The position numbers were made by a program, and so were the translations under genes. From the NCBI GenBank assembly GCA_026545225.1, contig CM048847.1, positions 11,712,501 to 11,776,500 of the forward strand: a stretch of DNA of 64,000 nt, written 5' to 3'. The notes beneath the pieces were generated by a model. That model saw only the letters and a list, made by a program, of their open reading frames with translations. It was not told the origin of the DNA and ran no database searches. The stretch's first letter is position 1; every line of letters starts with the position of its first letter. Shown here in pieces: positions 46,601 through 57,348 of this stretch. The DNA comes from Cornus controversa. Taxonomy: Eukaryota; Streptophyta; Magnoliopsida; Cornales; Cornaceae.

Positions 46601-49600
46601 CCCACTTGCTATCTGAGATGGGGTAAATGATTCCCGCATCTAGTAACTTCACCACCTCCTTCATTACAACATCCTTCATATTTGGATTCAATCGACGTTG
46701 TGCCTCTCTAGAGGTCTTTGCATCCTCCTCCAAGTGTATGCGGTGCATACAAATAGAAGGGTCTATTCTCTTAAGATCTGCCACACTCCATCCTATTGCT
46801 TCCTTGTGCTCTTTTAGCACTTTTATGAGTTCCATCTCTTGATCATTGGTAAGATTGGAAGCAATAATGACTGGAAGGGTCTCATTAGCACCCAAGAAAA
46901 CATACTTAAACGTCACCGGTAGAGGCTTGAACTCAAGTTGTGGTGGGAAAATTAGAGAAGGAGTTTGGGAAGTTTTGGACAAAGGAGGCAAGGGTTCTCT
47001 TAGAACTCTCCATTTAGGCACATCCATGACAGTATTGACATCGAGCATTGAGTTGACTTCACATATGGATTGCTCAATGTCAAAATTATCATAGTTGAAC
47101 TGATTTAGGCATGCCTCTAAAGGATCCTTAAAAAGAATAGAAGGAAGTGCTTCTTGAACAAGGTCTTCCACTACATCGTCACAAAAGCACTCACTTTCGT
47201 CTTCGAATGTGTGGTGGGAAGCATTGAAGATGTTCAAGCGGACTTTCATATTCTCGAAAGAGATGTCCATTACTCCGGTACGGCAATTAACGCAAGCGTT
47301 TGCCATGGCCAAAAATGGACAACCTAGAATGATAGGAATATGTCGATTTGGATTTTGGACAGGTTCCGTGTCAAGGACTATGAAGTCCACCAGAAAATAG
47401 AATTTGTCCACTTGAATGATTACATCCTCAATTATGCCACGTGGTTGCTTCACCGAGCGGTCGGCAAGTTCCAACACAACGGTGGTATTCTTGAGTTCCC
47501 CCAAACCTAGTTGTTGGTAAACTGAGAATGGAAGCAAATTGACACTAGCCCCTAAATCAAGAAGTGCCTTTTCAAAAGATTGATTTCCGATGGTGCACGA
47601 AATGGTCGGAGCACCCGGATCTTTGAATTTAGGAGGGGCTTGGTGTTGGAAAATGGAACTTATGTGCTCAGTTAGGAGGACTTTCTTAGGAACATTATTC
47701 CTAGATTTGCGCTTTTGAGTGCACAAGTCCTTCAAGAATTTAGCATAGGAGGAAATTTGTCGAATAGTATCAAGGAGAGGGAGATTGATTTTTACTTGTT
47801 TGAAGATCTCTATCATGTCTTGGATTTTCTCTCCTTGCTTCCCAAAATGAGAAGGTTCCTTCAATCTTTGAGGAAAAAGAACCGGAGGTTCAAAAGAAGT
47901 GTCAAAATTTGGAATTGATGACGACACAAGTTCACTTGCCTTTCCTTTTGGATTTAATGGGATGTTATGCACATTTGGATTTAACGGAAACAATTTTGGA
48001 TTTAATTGGGATTCTTTTGGATTTTTGGGTTGCTCTTGGAATTCCTTTCTCTCTTCCTCCCCTACCTTGGAATTGATGACTTTACCACTCCTTAAGGTGG
48101 TGATTGAATGAACTTGCTCCGGAGGAGCATTACAAGATGAAGATGATGGATCTTCAATCATATGAACACCCTTAGGATTAGCCACCGGTTGACTCGGCAA
48201 CTTACCTTCCTCCCTTCTATTTAGGGCATTGGCTAGTTGCCCGATTTGAGCTTCTAGCCTAGCCATCGATTGAGCATTGGCTTCAAGCTTAGAGATTGAT
48301 TGAGAGTGAGTTTGCAATAAGCGGGTATTGGCCTCAAGATTGCTTATCACTCTTTCTTCAAAGCCTTGGCTTCTCGGAGGAGGTAGTGGTTGTTGGTAAT
48401 TAGACCTTTGAGAGTAAGGTTGAGGATTTTGCCTATAATGAGGTTGTTGAGCTTGAGAAGTGAAGAAATTTTGCCCTTGAAAAGAGGGACTTGATTCTTG
48501 GGGTTTCCATGAAAAAGCCGAATGATTCTTATAACCAGGATTGTACGTGTTTGAATATGGATCATTCATTTGTTTAGAGTACAAGGCATTCGCTTGCTCT
48601 TGAGCATAATCGGGAGATTGCCCGGCAATAGGACAATCTCGCACGAAATGTGAAGTACTATAGCAAAACAAACATCCTTCCTGATTTTGAACAGGTTGGC
48701 TTGGAGTAGGCAGCCCATTTTTCATGATTAGGTCCATTTTTTGGGATAAGGCTTCTACTTGCATGGCAACCTCATCTACCCGTGAAATTTCATGCACTCC
48801 TCTACAAGGTTGGGTGGCCTTCCCTTTCCTAGTGGAGGAGCGTTGAGCAGAATTATTGCTTAGGATTTGAAAAAGTTTCCATGCCTCATCGGGGCTTTTC
48901 AAAAGGTATCCACCTCCACAAGCGGAGTCTATCATTTGTCTATGTTGCTCACTCACCCCATCGTAAAAACTTTGCACTAGCTGCCATTTTGGGACAGCAT
49001 GATGCGGACAAGATTTAAGAAGATCTTTTAACCTCTCCCACATCTCATGAAATTGTTCTTGGTCAATTTGGGTGAATCCGGTGATGGCTCTCCGAATATC
49101 ACTTGTCTTTCCCATTGGGAAGTATTTTTTTAAGAACTCTATTTGCATCTCCGCCCAAGAATGGATTGAGTTAGGTTCTAAGGAATTGAACCAACTTCTA
49201 GCTTTATCTTTTAGGGAGAAGGGAAACATACGCAGCTTTAGATCATCCTCCGTAAAGTGTGGTACACGAATGGTGGAACACACAGAAAGGAAGTAATCTA
49301 AGTGCTGGTATGGATCCTCATTAGGGAGACCATGGAAGCTATTAAGAAGATTGATGGTGGAGGACTTTATTTCGAATTGATTTGCCGCTACATCCAGAAA
49401 TTGAATACATGAAGGTACTTCAAATGTAGTCGGAAGGTAAAAGTCCATAAGCAACTCTCCTTGAGGAGGTGGAGGTGGTTGTTCATGATTAAAAGGAGGT
49501 AGACCGGGAGGTTGTCTCTCATTTGGATCCATGTTTTCAGTCCTAGGCAATATAGGGTCCCTAGAGGTTCCTCTACGTTGTCTAAGTATTCTTTCAAGTT

Positions 49601-49649
49601 CAATATTACAAGGAAGCAAAGGAAGTGACAATGACCGTCTACCTAGCAT
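46506..49649 (-). CDS. Athila A gag-protease (1047-residue frame)
   Basis: A long open frame starts MLGRRSLSLPLLPCNIELER just 3' of the primer site. Residues about 80-270 form the Athila gag domain (FEIKSSTINLL, DPYQHLDYFLSVC, FPFSLKDKARSWFNSLEP, EFLKKYFPMGKTS). A CCHC knuckle CLFCYSTSHFVRDC is at 326-339, a Gln/Pro-rich stretch at 400-430, a coiled coil with repeated ISKLEANAQSMARLEAQI at 430-480, and the aspartic protease motif LLDLGASVNLLPFS near 697-710. The frame runs into the first part of reverse transcriptase (RRLNPNMKDVVMKEVVKLLDAGIIYPI). The long uninterrupted frame agrees with the low LTR divergence. Confidence 0.9.
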   Translation of the reverse strand: MLGRRSLSLPLLPCNIELERILRQRRGTSRDPILPRTENMDPNERQPPGLPPFNHEQPPPPPQGELLMDFYLPTTFEVPSCIQFLDVAANQFEIKSSTINLLNSFHGLPNEDPYQHLDYFLSVCSTIRVPHFTEDDLKLRMFPFSLKDKARSWFNSLEPNSIHSWAEMQIEFLKKYFPMGKTSDIRRAITGFTQIDQEQFHEMWERLKDLLKSCPHHAVPKWQLVQSFYDGVSEQHRQMIDSACGGGYLLKSPDEAWKLFQILSNNSAQRSSTRKGKATQPCRGVHEISRVDEVAMQVEALSQKMDLIMKNGLPTPSQPVQNQEGCLFCYSTSHFVRDCPIAGQSPDYAQEQANALYSKQMNDPYSNTYNPGYKNHSAFSWKPQESSPSFQGQNFFTSQAQQPHYRQNPQPYSQRSNYQQPLPPPRSQGFEERVISNLEANTRLLQTHSQSISKLEANAQSMARLEAQIGQLANALNRREEGKLPSQPVANPKGVHMIEDPSSSSCNAPPEQVHSITTLRSGKVINSKVGEEERKEFQEQPKNPKESQLNPKLFPLNPNVHNIPLNPKGKASELVSSSIPNFDTSFEPPVLFPQRLKEPSHFGKQGEKIQDMIEIFKQVKINLPLLDTIRQISSYAKFLKDLCTQKRKSRNNVPKKVLLTEHISSIFQHQAPPKFKDPGAPTISCTIGNQSFEKALLDLGASVNLLPFSVYQQLGLGELKNTTVVLELADRSVKQPRGIIEDVIIQVDKFYFLVDFIVLDTEPVQNPNRHIPIILGCPFLAMANACVNCRTGVMDISFENMKVRLNIFNASHHTFEDESECFCDDVVEDLVQEALPSILFKDPLEACLNQFNYDNFDIEQSICEVNSMLDVNTVMDVPKWRVLREPLPPLSKTSQTPSLIFPPQLEFKPLPVTFKYVFLGANETLPVIIASNLTNDQEMELIKVLKEHKEAIGWSVADLKRIDPSICMHRIHLEEDAKTSREAQRRLNPNMKDVVMKEVVKLLDAGIIYPISDSKWVSPTQVVPKKSGITVQPNDKGELVPQRTTTG

Positions 49650-49911
49650 GCATTAATAGTAGAACAACACCTCAATATGCAAAATAAACAATAATATATA
49701 CAAAAAATATGAATGAACTCAAACCTACTAATTTTAGACTTTATACTCACAAAGGGTTCCAACTTTGATCCTTTTAGATGCCCGCTATATGGTATACCTA
49801 AAATCAGAAATTTGAGCAATAAGAACAAGATATATACAAAAAGAACGAAAGATTTTCTAGCCTAAGAATTAAACACGATTTAATCTTCCAAAGGCGACAA
49901 TTACACCGTAG

Positions 49912-49929
49912 TCCCCGGCAACGGCGCCA
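49912..49929 (-). other. tRNA-Asp primer-binding site of Athila A
   Basis: Minus strand reads TGGCGCCGTTGCCGGGGA, the canonical Athila/Tat primer site, six bases from the 5' LTR. Confidence 0.93.
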
Positions 49930-49935
49930 AAATTT

Positions 49936-51349
49936 TGATGTGGCTAAACTCGAATTATATTGTAAGCTTAATTTTGCCTTTTTTATCAAAATATAATTTA
50001 ACCACTCGCAAGAGCACGAATCTTTGTAGATACGGTTCTATATAGAGGGTATCGATCCCACGAGGACTAGTCGCAATTGTCTTAAAGAAAAATTAATTCC
50101 ACTTTAATCCTAAAAACAGGTTTTTGAATTTTTGTTTATAAACTATTGCATGAATGTAATGACAATAAAATTAAAGAGTAAAGGATGGGAGAGAGAACTA
50201 GGGTTGGTTTCCACCACTAGCCATTCACATGTTCATAAGTGTAGCAAGCATGGGATTCATTAATTAAATGCCTAACAATGTCATTAGGCTTGTGACCTCA
50301 ATGACATATCAAAAGATCAATGTGTTCGTCCACCTATCATAATCCATCTTCAATAAGCATAGCTCTTCAACCTAACTAACTATCTAATTACCCTACTCTC
50401 TAAGTGAACCTACATGCATCCAAACTACCTTATCTTGGCATGGTTTATACAAACAAACACAACACATTCATTTAAACACCATTATCTAGCCATCATTTGC
50501 ACTTCTTGTGGAATATGCAAATGTTGTGCATTCACATGAAGATTATACTCTAAGACAAGAATAAAACCAAAATCATATGAATATATAAAAGAAATGTTTT
50601 AGTGTACATGATCACTAGGCTAAATAATCAACATTTAATTACAAATCCCAAGTGCTACAAAGATGAACAAGTTTACATGGCTAGGGGTTGAAACCAACAC
50701 CCTAGTAGAAGAGTTAGTTGCTCATGGTTGCCTTGCACTCTTCCATTGATGAAGAAAGTGAAGCTTCTTGGTCTGGTTCAGCTTCTCCTCTTCCTCTCCC
50801 GAAAGTCTCTCTTTTTGTTTGATGTGTCTTGAGAGATATATGAGATATGTGGCTTTTTGGTGCTTTAAGGCTTCCTTTTTCAACCTTGGGGCCCACCATA
50901 TATATATATATACCAATATATATATCCCTTGTATCAAGAAGGTCCCCAAGGGTCTTGTTCAAGTCAAACAATCCCCCTAAGTCGTGCAAAAAGGGAGATT
51001 TTATTGCAAGTGGGAGAGCAGGTGAGCAAGTGGGCAGTGGCTTCTGCAGAATCTCGATCAATCAAGATTGGATCTCGATTGATCGAGATTTTGATCAATC
51101 GAAATGAGATCTCGATCAATCGAGATCTCGATTGATCGAGATCAACATCTCGATTGATCGAGATGCCTTTGGCTGTATTTCTGACTTTTCTCTTCAGTTG
51201 CAAAAAACCTTCAAACTTTGCTCCATTTACTACAAGACCTGCAATACATCAAAAACACAAAAATACCGTAAACATATCTCGGTAATCATAAAAATGGAAC
51301 TAACATATGCAATAAAAGGGTTCAAATGCATAGAATTGAACACTTATCA
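49936..51349 (-). repeat. 5' LTR of Athila A
   Basis: Nearly identical to 38483-39901. The TA microsatellite is shorter here, and the palindromic array is at 51053-51166. Confidence 0.93.
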
Positions 51350-51486
51350 CCCAGCATCTTGCATAGGTGGGATATACACTAGGTAATGGTAATGCATTTG
51401 ACCCTGTCGAAATTGGAATTGCAATGCATTCCTAAAGTTTTGAGTCCCAATTGTAGGATGAGTGTAGTGTAGCAAACACTTTGCTA

Positions 51487-52274
51487 CCAAAATGACATGC
51501 ACAGCATTATGTAAAACTAATTATAGTGCCGCATAGGGATGAACATTTTTGGTGGCCTTAGGGAATTAGTGCAGTTTTGAAGGTTTTAAGTAGCTAGAAA
51601 TTCATGGAAATGGCTGCTGGAATTTCTACACAGCAACAATATAAGGGGTGTGGTCATTACTTGTTAGAGAAAAGGTTCATAGGGTAGGGAAATGGTTAAG
51701 GTTGCCATCGGATATATAGAAAACCAAATAGTTCTACAGCTGTTCAAGGGGCTGCAGTAAGTACATTGGGTTTTATGTTTCTACTGCGGTTGAGACTTCG
51801 ATTGGGAATGATTGACCTTATTATAGTAGAATTTTCTAAGACTAAAAGGGTGGTGTGGCTTAGAAAAAGAAAAGGAAACAAAGGAAGAGGAACAAAAGGT
51901 AGAAGAATCAAAGGCTTCAAAGACTGAGAAGTTCCATGTAGTATTTATAAAAGACACAACAATATAACTTGACCAAAATATGACTCTTGTAGCCTTTTAG
52001 ATTTTTTGTCCAGTAATTATTTAAATTATTAGAAGACTCTTGACTCAGAAGACATAACATAACAAAAAGATTGACTCACAAGTCACAACAACCTCAAATT
52101 TGATTCTAATAGTTCCCAAGTGGGTCCTGTCTTGAAATTGAAGTGATTTTCACAATTTTTTCATATTTTAGATTGCCTGTCGTGATCTTTGTATGGACTG
52201 CATCAACATCATATCAGCCTATAATCTACCACACAAGTTCCAAATATACATTCATCTACTAATATTATTACAAC
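51487..52274. repeat. 0.8-kb direct repeat, unit 1
   Basis: Starts aaaatgacatgcacagcatt and ends aatattattacaac. Unit 2 at 53111-53913 is about 95% or more alike by eye, with a small insertion (ggcttcaagggctaaaattg) near 53475. Confidence 0.88.
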
Positions 52275-52414
52275 TACTAAGTGTGAGGTTGTAGGTTTGA
52301 GTCATTAACAACTACTTTGTGTGAAGTAATGTCAAAGGTTGGGTCCATCTTCAATCTTAGCTGCCCAGCATCTTGCATAGGTGGGATATATACTAGGTAA
52401 TGGTAATGCACTTG
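52275..52414 (+). repeat. Possible tRNA-derived SINE, copy 2; paralogous empty site of Athila A
   Basis: Starts ctaagtgtgaggttgtagg, carries the box B-like ggtttgagtc and runs through agctgcccagcatcttgcat without interruption, where copy 1 holds Athila A. Confidence 0.5.
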
Positions 52415-53110
52415 TCTTTCTGAAGAAAATTTGAAAAAAAGAAAACTAGAAAAAAAAAAAAGGAAGATTGGAAACTCTGGAGCAAGATCCACGAATAAAC
52501 CCTATAGATTACATTAAGCTATCTATCTACCAAATGAATGCAGAATAATTAATCCTCTTATTTTCTTATCGAAAGTAATCAATTTCAAGTAGTTGAAAGT
52601 ATGATAACAATTGTTGTATCCACGAAGCAACATAGCTCATACTTTAAGAGCTTTTATTAAGAACTCCAATAGATAGACTTCTATAGCGTCGTTTCTTGGA
52701 AAGAACCTAAGAACAAGAGTTGTGGTAATCAGCAACAATATTCAGGAGACATGTAAAATGAGAATAAAGAAACTAAAAAAAAGGGACGAGCTGGTAGATG
52801 TGAGATAACAGAAAAGACCTTCTTGCACAGAGGAAGATACCACTTTACCTCTATTATTTAAATTTTTTTGCCTTTTACCATTTTCTTTGTACAAATCAGT
52901 AATTAAGAAAACCAATATCTTTTGTTTCCCTAAGAGCATGGATGTTATGAGATAAAATTAAGGTTGCAGGCAAGTTGAGCTAACACAAGTAATGGGTTGT
53001 TCTCTGTTTTCTCATCATAGTGGGCGAATTGTAATGCTGAAGCTTGAATCACTAGAAATTTGGATTAATTTCAAGTGAAGTTCAGCTGCATGTGTTCAAC
53101 AACCCACTAT

Positions 53111-53913
53111 GAAAATGATATGCACAGCATTATGTAAAACTAATTATAGTGCTGGATAGGGATGAACATTTTTGGTGGCCTTAGGGAATTAGTGCAGTTT
53201 TGAAGGTTTTAAGTAGCTAAAAATTCATGGAAACAGCTGCTGGAATTTCTACACAGCAACAATATAAGGGGTGTGGTCATTACTTATTAGAGAAAAGGTT
53301 CATAAGGTAGGGAAATGGTTAAGGTTGTCATCGGATATATAGAAAATCAAATAGTTCTATAGCTATTCAAGGGGCTGCAGTAAGTACATTGGGTTTTATG
53401 TTTCTACTGCGGTTGAGACTTCGATTGGGAATAATTGGGCTTATTATAGTAGAATTTTCTAAGACTAAAAGGGTGGCTTCAAGGGCTAAAATTGTGGCTT
53501 AGAAAAAGAAAAGGAAACAAAGGAAGAGGAACAAAAGGTGGAAGAATCGAAGGCTTCAAAGACTGAGAAGTTCCATGTAGTATTTATAAAAGACACAACA
53601 ATATAACTTGACCAAAATATGACTCTTGTAGCCTTTTAGATTTTATGTCCAGTAATTATTAAAATTATTAGAAGACTCTTGACTCAGAAAACATAACATA
53701 ACAAAAAGATTGACTCACAAGTCACAACAACCTCAAATTTGATTCTAATAGTTCCCAAGTGGGTCCTATCTTGAAATTGAAGTGATTTTCACAATTTTTT
53801 CATATTTTAGATTGCCTTTCGTGATCTTTGTATGGACTGCATCAGCATCATATCAGCCTATAATCTATCACACAAGTTCCAAATATACATTCATCTACTA
53901 ATATTATTACAAC
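53111..53913. repeat. 0.8-kb direct repeat, unit 2
   Basis: Matches 51487-52274; the offset between starts is 1624 bp. Confidence 0.88.
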
Positions 53914-55504
53914 CTTTTTATCTAAATGTGCCAGAGCCCACAATATAGATCAACAAATAAAGCAAGATCTTTCAAACAAATCTAGTACTATAACAAAGTT
54001 CATTGCTATCCTATCACACAGATATCCCTGGAACTAACATCATTTTCCAACAGCCGATACATCACCGTAATGGCAGTTGGTACTTGGTGTTTAAAAAACC
54101 CATTTTACCTATCTTTTCATATTTTTCCTTCTTTCAGCCAAGATACACTCCCTCCAAACACTATCTAAAGGCTAGATATGGTGTCCAAAATTAAAGATTC
54201 ACAGTATTTGACCCTAATATTGAATCAAAACCTTCCAACATATCCTTGTTTGTGGTGCACAGGCTACTGACCTTATCCGAGATCTATTTACTTGTGAAAT
54301 CAGAATGATTTCCATGCCACATTGTGGATTTTCGGTTTTGACAATACAGGAGCAAGGCAACTTGTATTGTGAATTAAGTGTGACCTACAGAGATTTGTCT
54401 GATAAAATATTCTCATTTTTAGGTCGAGTGATATGATTTGAGGAAACATAAAAAGAAGCAAGAGTTTCCTCCTTCATTATTCCAAAGAATGCAAGTCCTG
54501 AAGGAGATGAGGGTGGAATGCTCACTCGACAGATTTGTGTAGCCAGCTCTAGATAGCAGGGAGAAAGGCTCTGTCGAGTAGTGCTAAAGTTAACTATATA
54601 TCAGATATGTACCATACTTCCTGAATAGACATATTTTTATGGATAAATTCCCAGTAAGCAATCAGATGTTGATGGATTCAGAACTTGAAGAACTGTTACA
54701 TAGCATAGAAGTTTAATTAAAAATTAACAATAATGACCAATAGTGGTAAGAATAGCTACTGAATCTAAGTGAACTCATCTTTTCAAATGTCCCAATTTTT
54801 ACAAATGCACTAAACAACTGTAGTGATATAAAAAAATTCACTAAACAATTTAAGTACTATAATCTGACCACAACTAGAAAATAAAACTATCAAAACAATT
54901 CTAAGGCAAGAAGGTCCACTTTCGAATGAAACATATTCATAGTAATATATTATACTCCATTAAATTAAAATAACAAAGAGTTTGCAGTGAAAACTCTGTA
55001 TTAATAGATTAAAATACACGAATAAATTCACATAGATACACACATCATTAAGGAGATGAAAGAGAAAGGAATAATACCGGTGAAGGAGATGAGTTGGAGA
55101 CTGAGGAGGCTCAAAGCTTGCTTTGATGGAGAGCAATTGGGGGTTTCAGTTGCTTTGATGGAGAGAAATTAGGGATTTGGTTAATAGAGAGTGCGCTTGC
55201 TTCAGTGGAGCTATAGTGCGACGTCGATCGGATGAAGGGACGAGAAAATTAGGGTTTGGTTGAGATTCAAGGGTTAGACATTTGGGTTCCAAAGCTTCCA
55301 TATCAGACAAGGATTGCCGAGCTAAACCGTCGACCTCGAACCTTGGCTTTCAAGAATCCATTCTAGGCCCTCTAATGAGACGAGTTTTCCATTGGAGAAA
55401 TGGGGGGAGAGAGAGAGATCAGAGGCAATACCGTGTTTGGGTATATGGCGCGAAGTTTAATTTCCATAAAAAAAATATCGCGCGAAGTTAAATTAATTTT
55501 TTTA

Positions 55505-55749
55505 AATAAATAAGATCTTCCACCACGGGCAAAGCCCGTGGTAGTAATAAAACTTTCCATCACGGTTATAGCCCGTGGTGGAAAGTCACATACAACGGCG
55601 GGCTACATAGGCCCGTGGTAAAAAGTATTTTCTACAACGGGCAATCTTGGCCCGACGTATAAAATATCTTTTCACCATGGGCTACGTGGGCCCGCCGTAG
55701 AAAGTCACTTTCTACCACGGGCTATGCGGGCCCGCCGTAAAAAGCCTGT
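55505..55749. repeat. Right subterminal repeat array of the CACTA element
   Basis: Six units such as ccaccacgggcaaagcccgtgg, acggcgggctacataggcccgtgg and ctaccacgggctatgcgggcccgccgta. Loops are longer than at the left end. The outer units match those at 8040-8170 ending aaaaagcctgt. Confidence 0.85.
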
Positions 55750-56077
55750 TGACTTATCCAAGCGGATGTCGCTTCCGTTTGGTTATCAATGTGTAAAGCA
55801 TAACCAAATTTTGTGGTTTCGAAGAGACCCTTACTATGGAATTGTGACTAGAAGAAGTCCTCAGCTAAATTGATTTTTGGTTATAAGTGGTGTGAGTTTA
55901 CTTGTGAGTTGTGACTTTATATAAATTGCCCTATATATTGAAATGTGAAGCACTACTCATGATTTTTAAAAGTTATGTATTTTAAGTGTGAAAAGCATGG
56001 AAACTTGTCATGTAGTCATGTAGAGATTTCATATGCATTCATGCATGGCTTCTTGAGTTAAGGTAGAGTAGGGTGGA
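55750..56077 (+). repeat. LTR of Tekay-type element G, second segment
   Basis: Continues the LTR text of 32279-33379: cgaagagacccttactatgg, acttgtcatgtag.catgtag.gatttcatatgca and gggtggat all match the reverse complement of element 1's LTR (4100-4480). Athila H begins at 56078. Confidence 0.8.
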
Positions 56078-57203
56078 TGATAGGCGTTGAATGTTACGCA
56101 TTCTAGCCTCTTAACTTATGTATTTTATTTTCTTACTGATAGATTATTTTGTTATTTTACTTTATTTTAGTGTTTTCTGAATTTTTAGGGCCTTAATGAT
56201 TATTTCAGTTAAAACCATAATTTTGGGCTTTTAAAGAAGACATCCAAGATGGATAGATGAAGCCTACATCAAGGAGATTCATTCAACCATTTATTTCAAC
56301 TCAAACAGCCCAAGGAAGTGGTCCAAGAGAATTACAGCTGCTTAAGAAGGTTTCGGGCCTGAAGCCCAAATCCGCGCATAATACAGTCTTAATACCATTT
56401 TGGAAAATGGACTAGAAGTCTTACTTTTGAGCCTCAAATTGACTTAATTTTTACATAAGGTTAGACAAAATTTGATTCTGCACACTTTTGTATTTCACAA
56501 AAATTCTGTGAATCGAACTTCTAGTGGGTCAAAAGTTCGGCCGAACATTAGCAGGAAAAACCCACCTGATTAGTGCTGCGGGAAAACCTAATTAATTCCT
56601 AATTGGATTAGGACTTTGGTGTATTCTCTTAGGGAATAAAGTGAAGACTTGGAGGCTGAGTCGGGGGAAGATTACAGAGATTGGAGAGTCTGAGAGGGCT
56701 GAGGAGAGAACAGAAACATATTTGCAGAGCCATTGGAGAACGAAGTTATACGCATCCCAGATTAGAGTAGTTAGGCAGATGGCCCATGCCAATCGAAGAT
56801 AGTCCATGACTTAGCCTTAATCATATGTTATCTTCTTAACAAATGAAGGTGAGCTTGTAGCCACCGACACCACTTATGCATAATGTAATTCCCCATAGTT
56901 GATTCAATTGACCATTGATTGTGGAGTTAGTGGTGAAGTCAAATACCCTAGATTTCTCTCATATTATCTTCACTTTCTATCTACTTTGATTTATTTTATT
57001 TTATCTTTTTAATTAGTTTAAAAATTAGAATTCTTTTTTCTTAAATTTAATTAGAATTAATTCCGTATTCCAACTCGTCAGACTATAATCCCTGAGGTAC
57101 GATACCACTTTCGATAGCCCTATTCTGCAAGGAATTCATTCTATTGTGAAGTGTGGAAATTTTTAATTGATATACTTTTTGAGTCACACTCACATACGAA
57201 TCA
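56078..57203 (+). repeat. 5' LTR of Athila H (1126 bp)
   Basis: Starts TGATAGGCGTTGAATG and ends CACATACGAATCA. It is the same family as the Athila C LTR. Confidence 0.85.
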
Positions 57204-57208
57204 ATTTT

Positions 57209-57226
57209 TGGCGCCGTTGCCGGGGA
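57209..57226 (+). other. tRNA-Asp primer-binding site of Athila H
   Basis: TGGCGCCGTTGCCGGGGA, a perfect match to the canonical site. Confidence 0.93.
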
Positions 57227-57348
57227 TTATCTATTTGATTGATTGGATTTTACAGAATTAATTTTAATTTGATTTTTAGTTTAGGAAATTTTTATATTTT
57301 ATTTTTAATTTTGTTTTTGTTTTCTTTTCAGGTGCTTTTGGTTAATAT

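Larger units (their letters stand above)
38483..51349 (-). mobile_element. Athila-type Ty3/gypsy retrotransposon A, nearly complete and young (12,867 bp)
   Basis: LTRs of 1414 bp (49936-51349, 5') and 1419 bp (38483-39901, 3') frame a full internal region read on the minus strand: tRNA-Asp primer site, gag-protease, RT, RNase H, integrase, a third open frame and a polypurine tract. The 5-bp target duplication CCCAG lies at 38478-38482 and 51350-51354. The LTRs differ at about 16 places by eye (about 1%), so the insertion is recent, under about a million years at commonly used plant rates. The coding part has about four or five breaks. Confidence 0.93.
51355..55504. other. Right interior of the CACTA element, non-coding with local duplications
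   Basis: No gene was recognised. A 0.8-kb unit occurs twice (51487-52274 and 53111-53913), and the SINE-like piece 52275-52414 repeats the text around the Athila A insertion site. At 55080-55480 are ttagggtttggttgag phrases and cgcgcgaag, similar to 7800-7950 near the other CACTA end, probably a shared element-specific region. Confidence 0.55.
33380..55749. mobile_element. Non-autonomous CACTA (En/Spm) transposon, with Athila A nested inside
   Basis: The left end is CACTACAAGAAAA at 33380. Both ends carry dense subterminal palindromes built on CCACGGGC. The right end stops at 55749 in aaaagcctgt, text that in the related end at 8198 lies about 30 bp before the terminus, so the right inverted repeat is missing here. 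Subtracting Athila A and its target duplication leaves about 9.5 kb. No TNPA- or TNPD-like transposase was seen, so it would have depended on another copy. It sits in the LTR of element G, which continues on both sides. Confidence 0.8.

Noticed and set aside
56592-56807. 71-codon minus-strand frame
   Set aside because: It lies inside the LTR of Athila H, with no supporting evidence.
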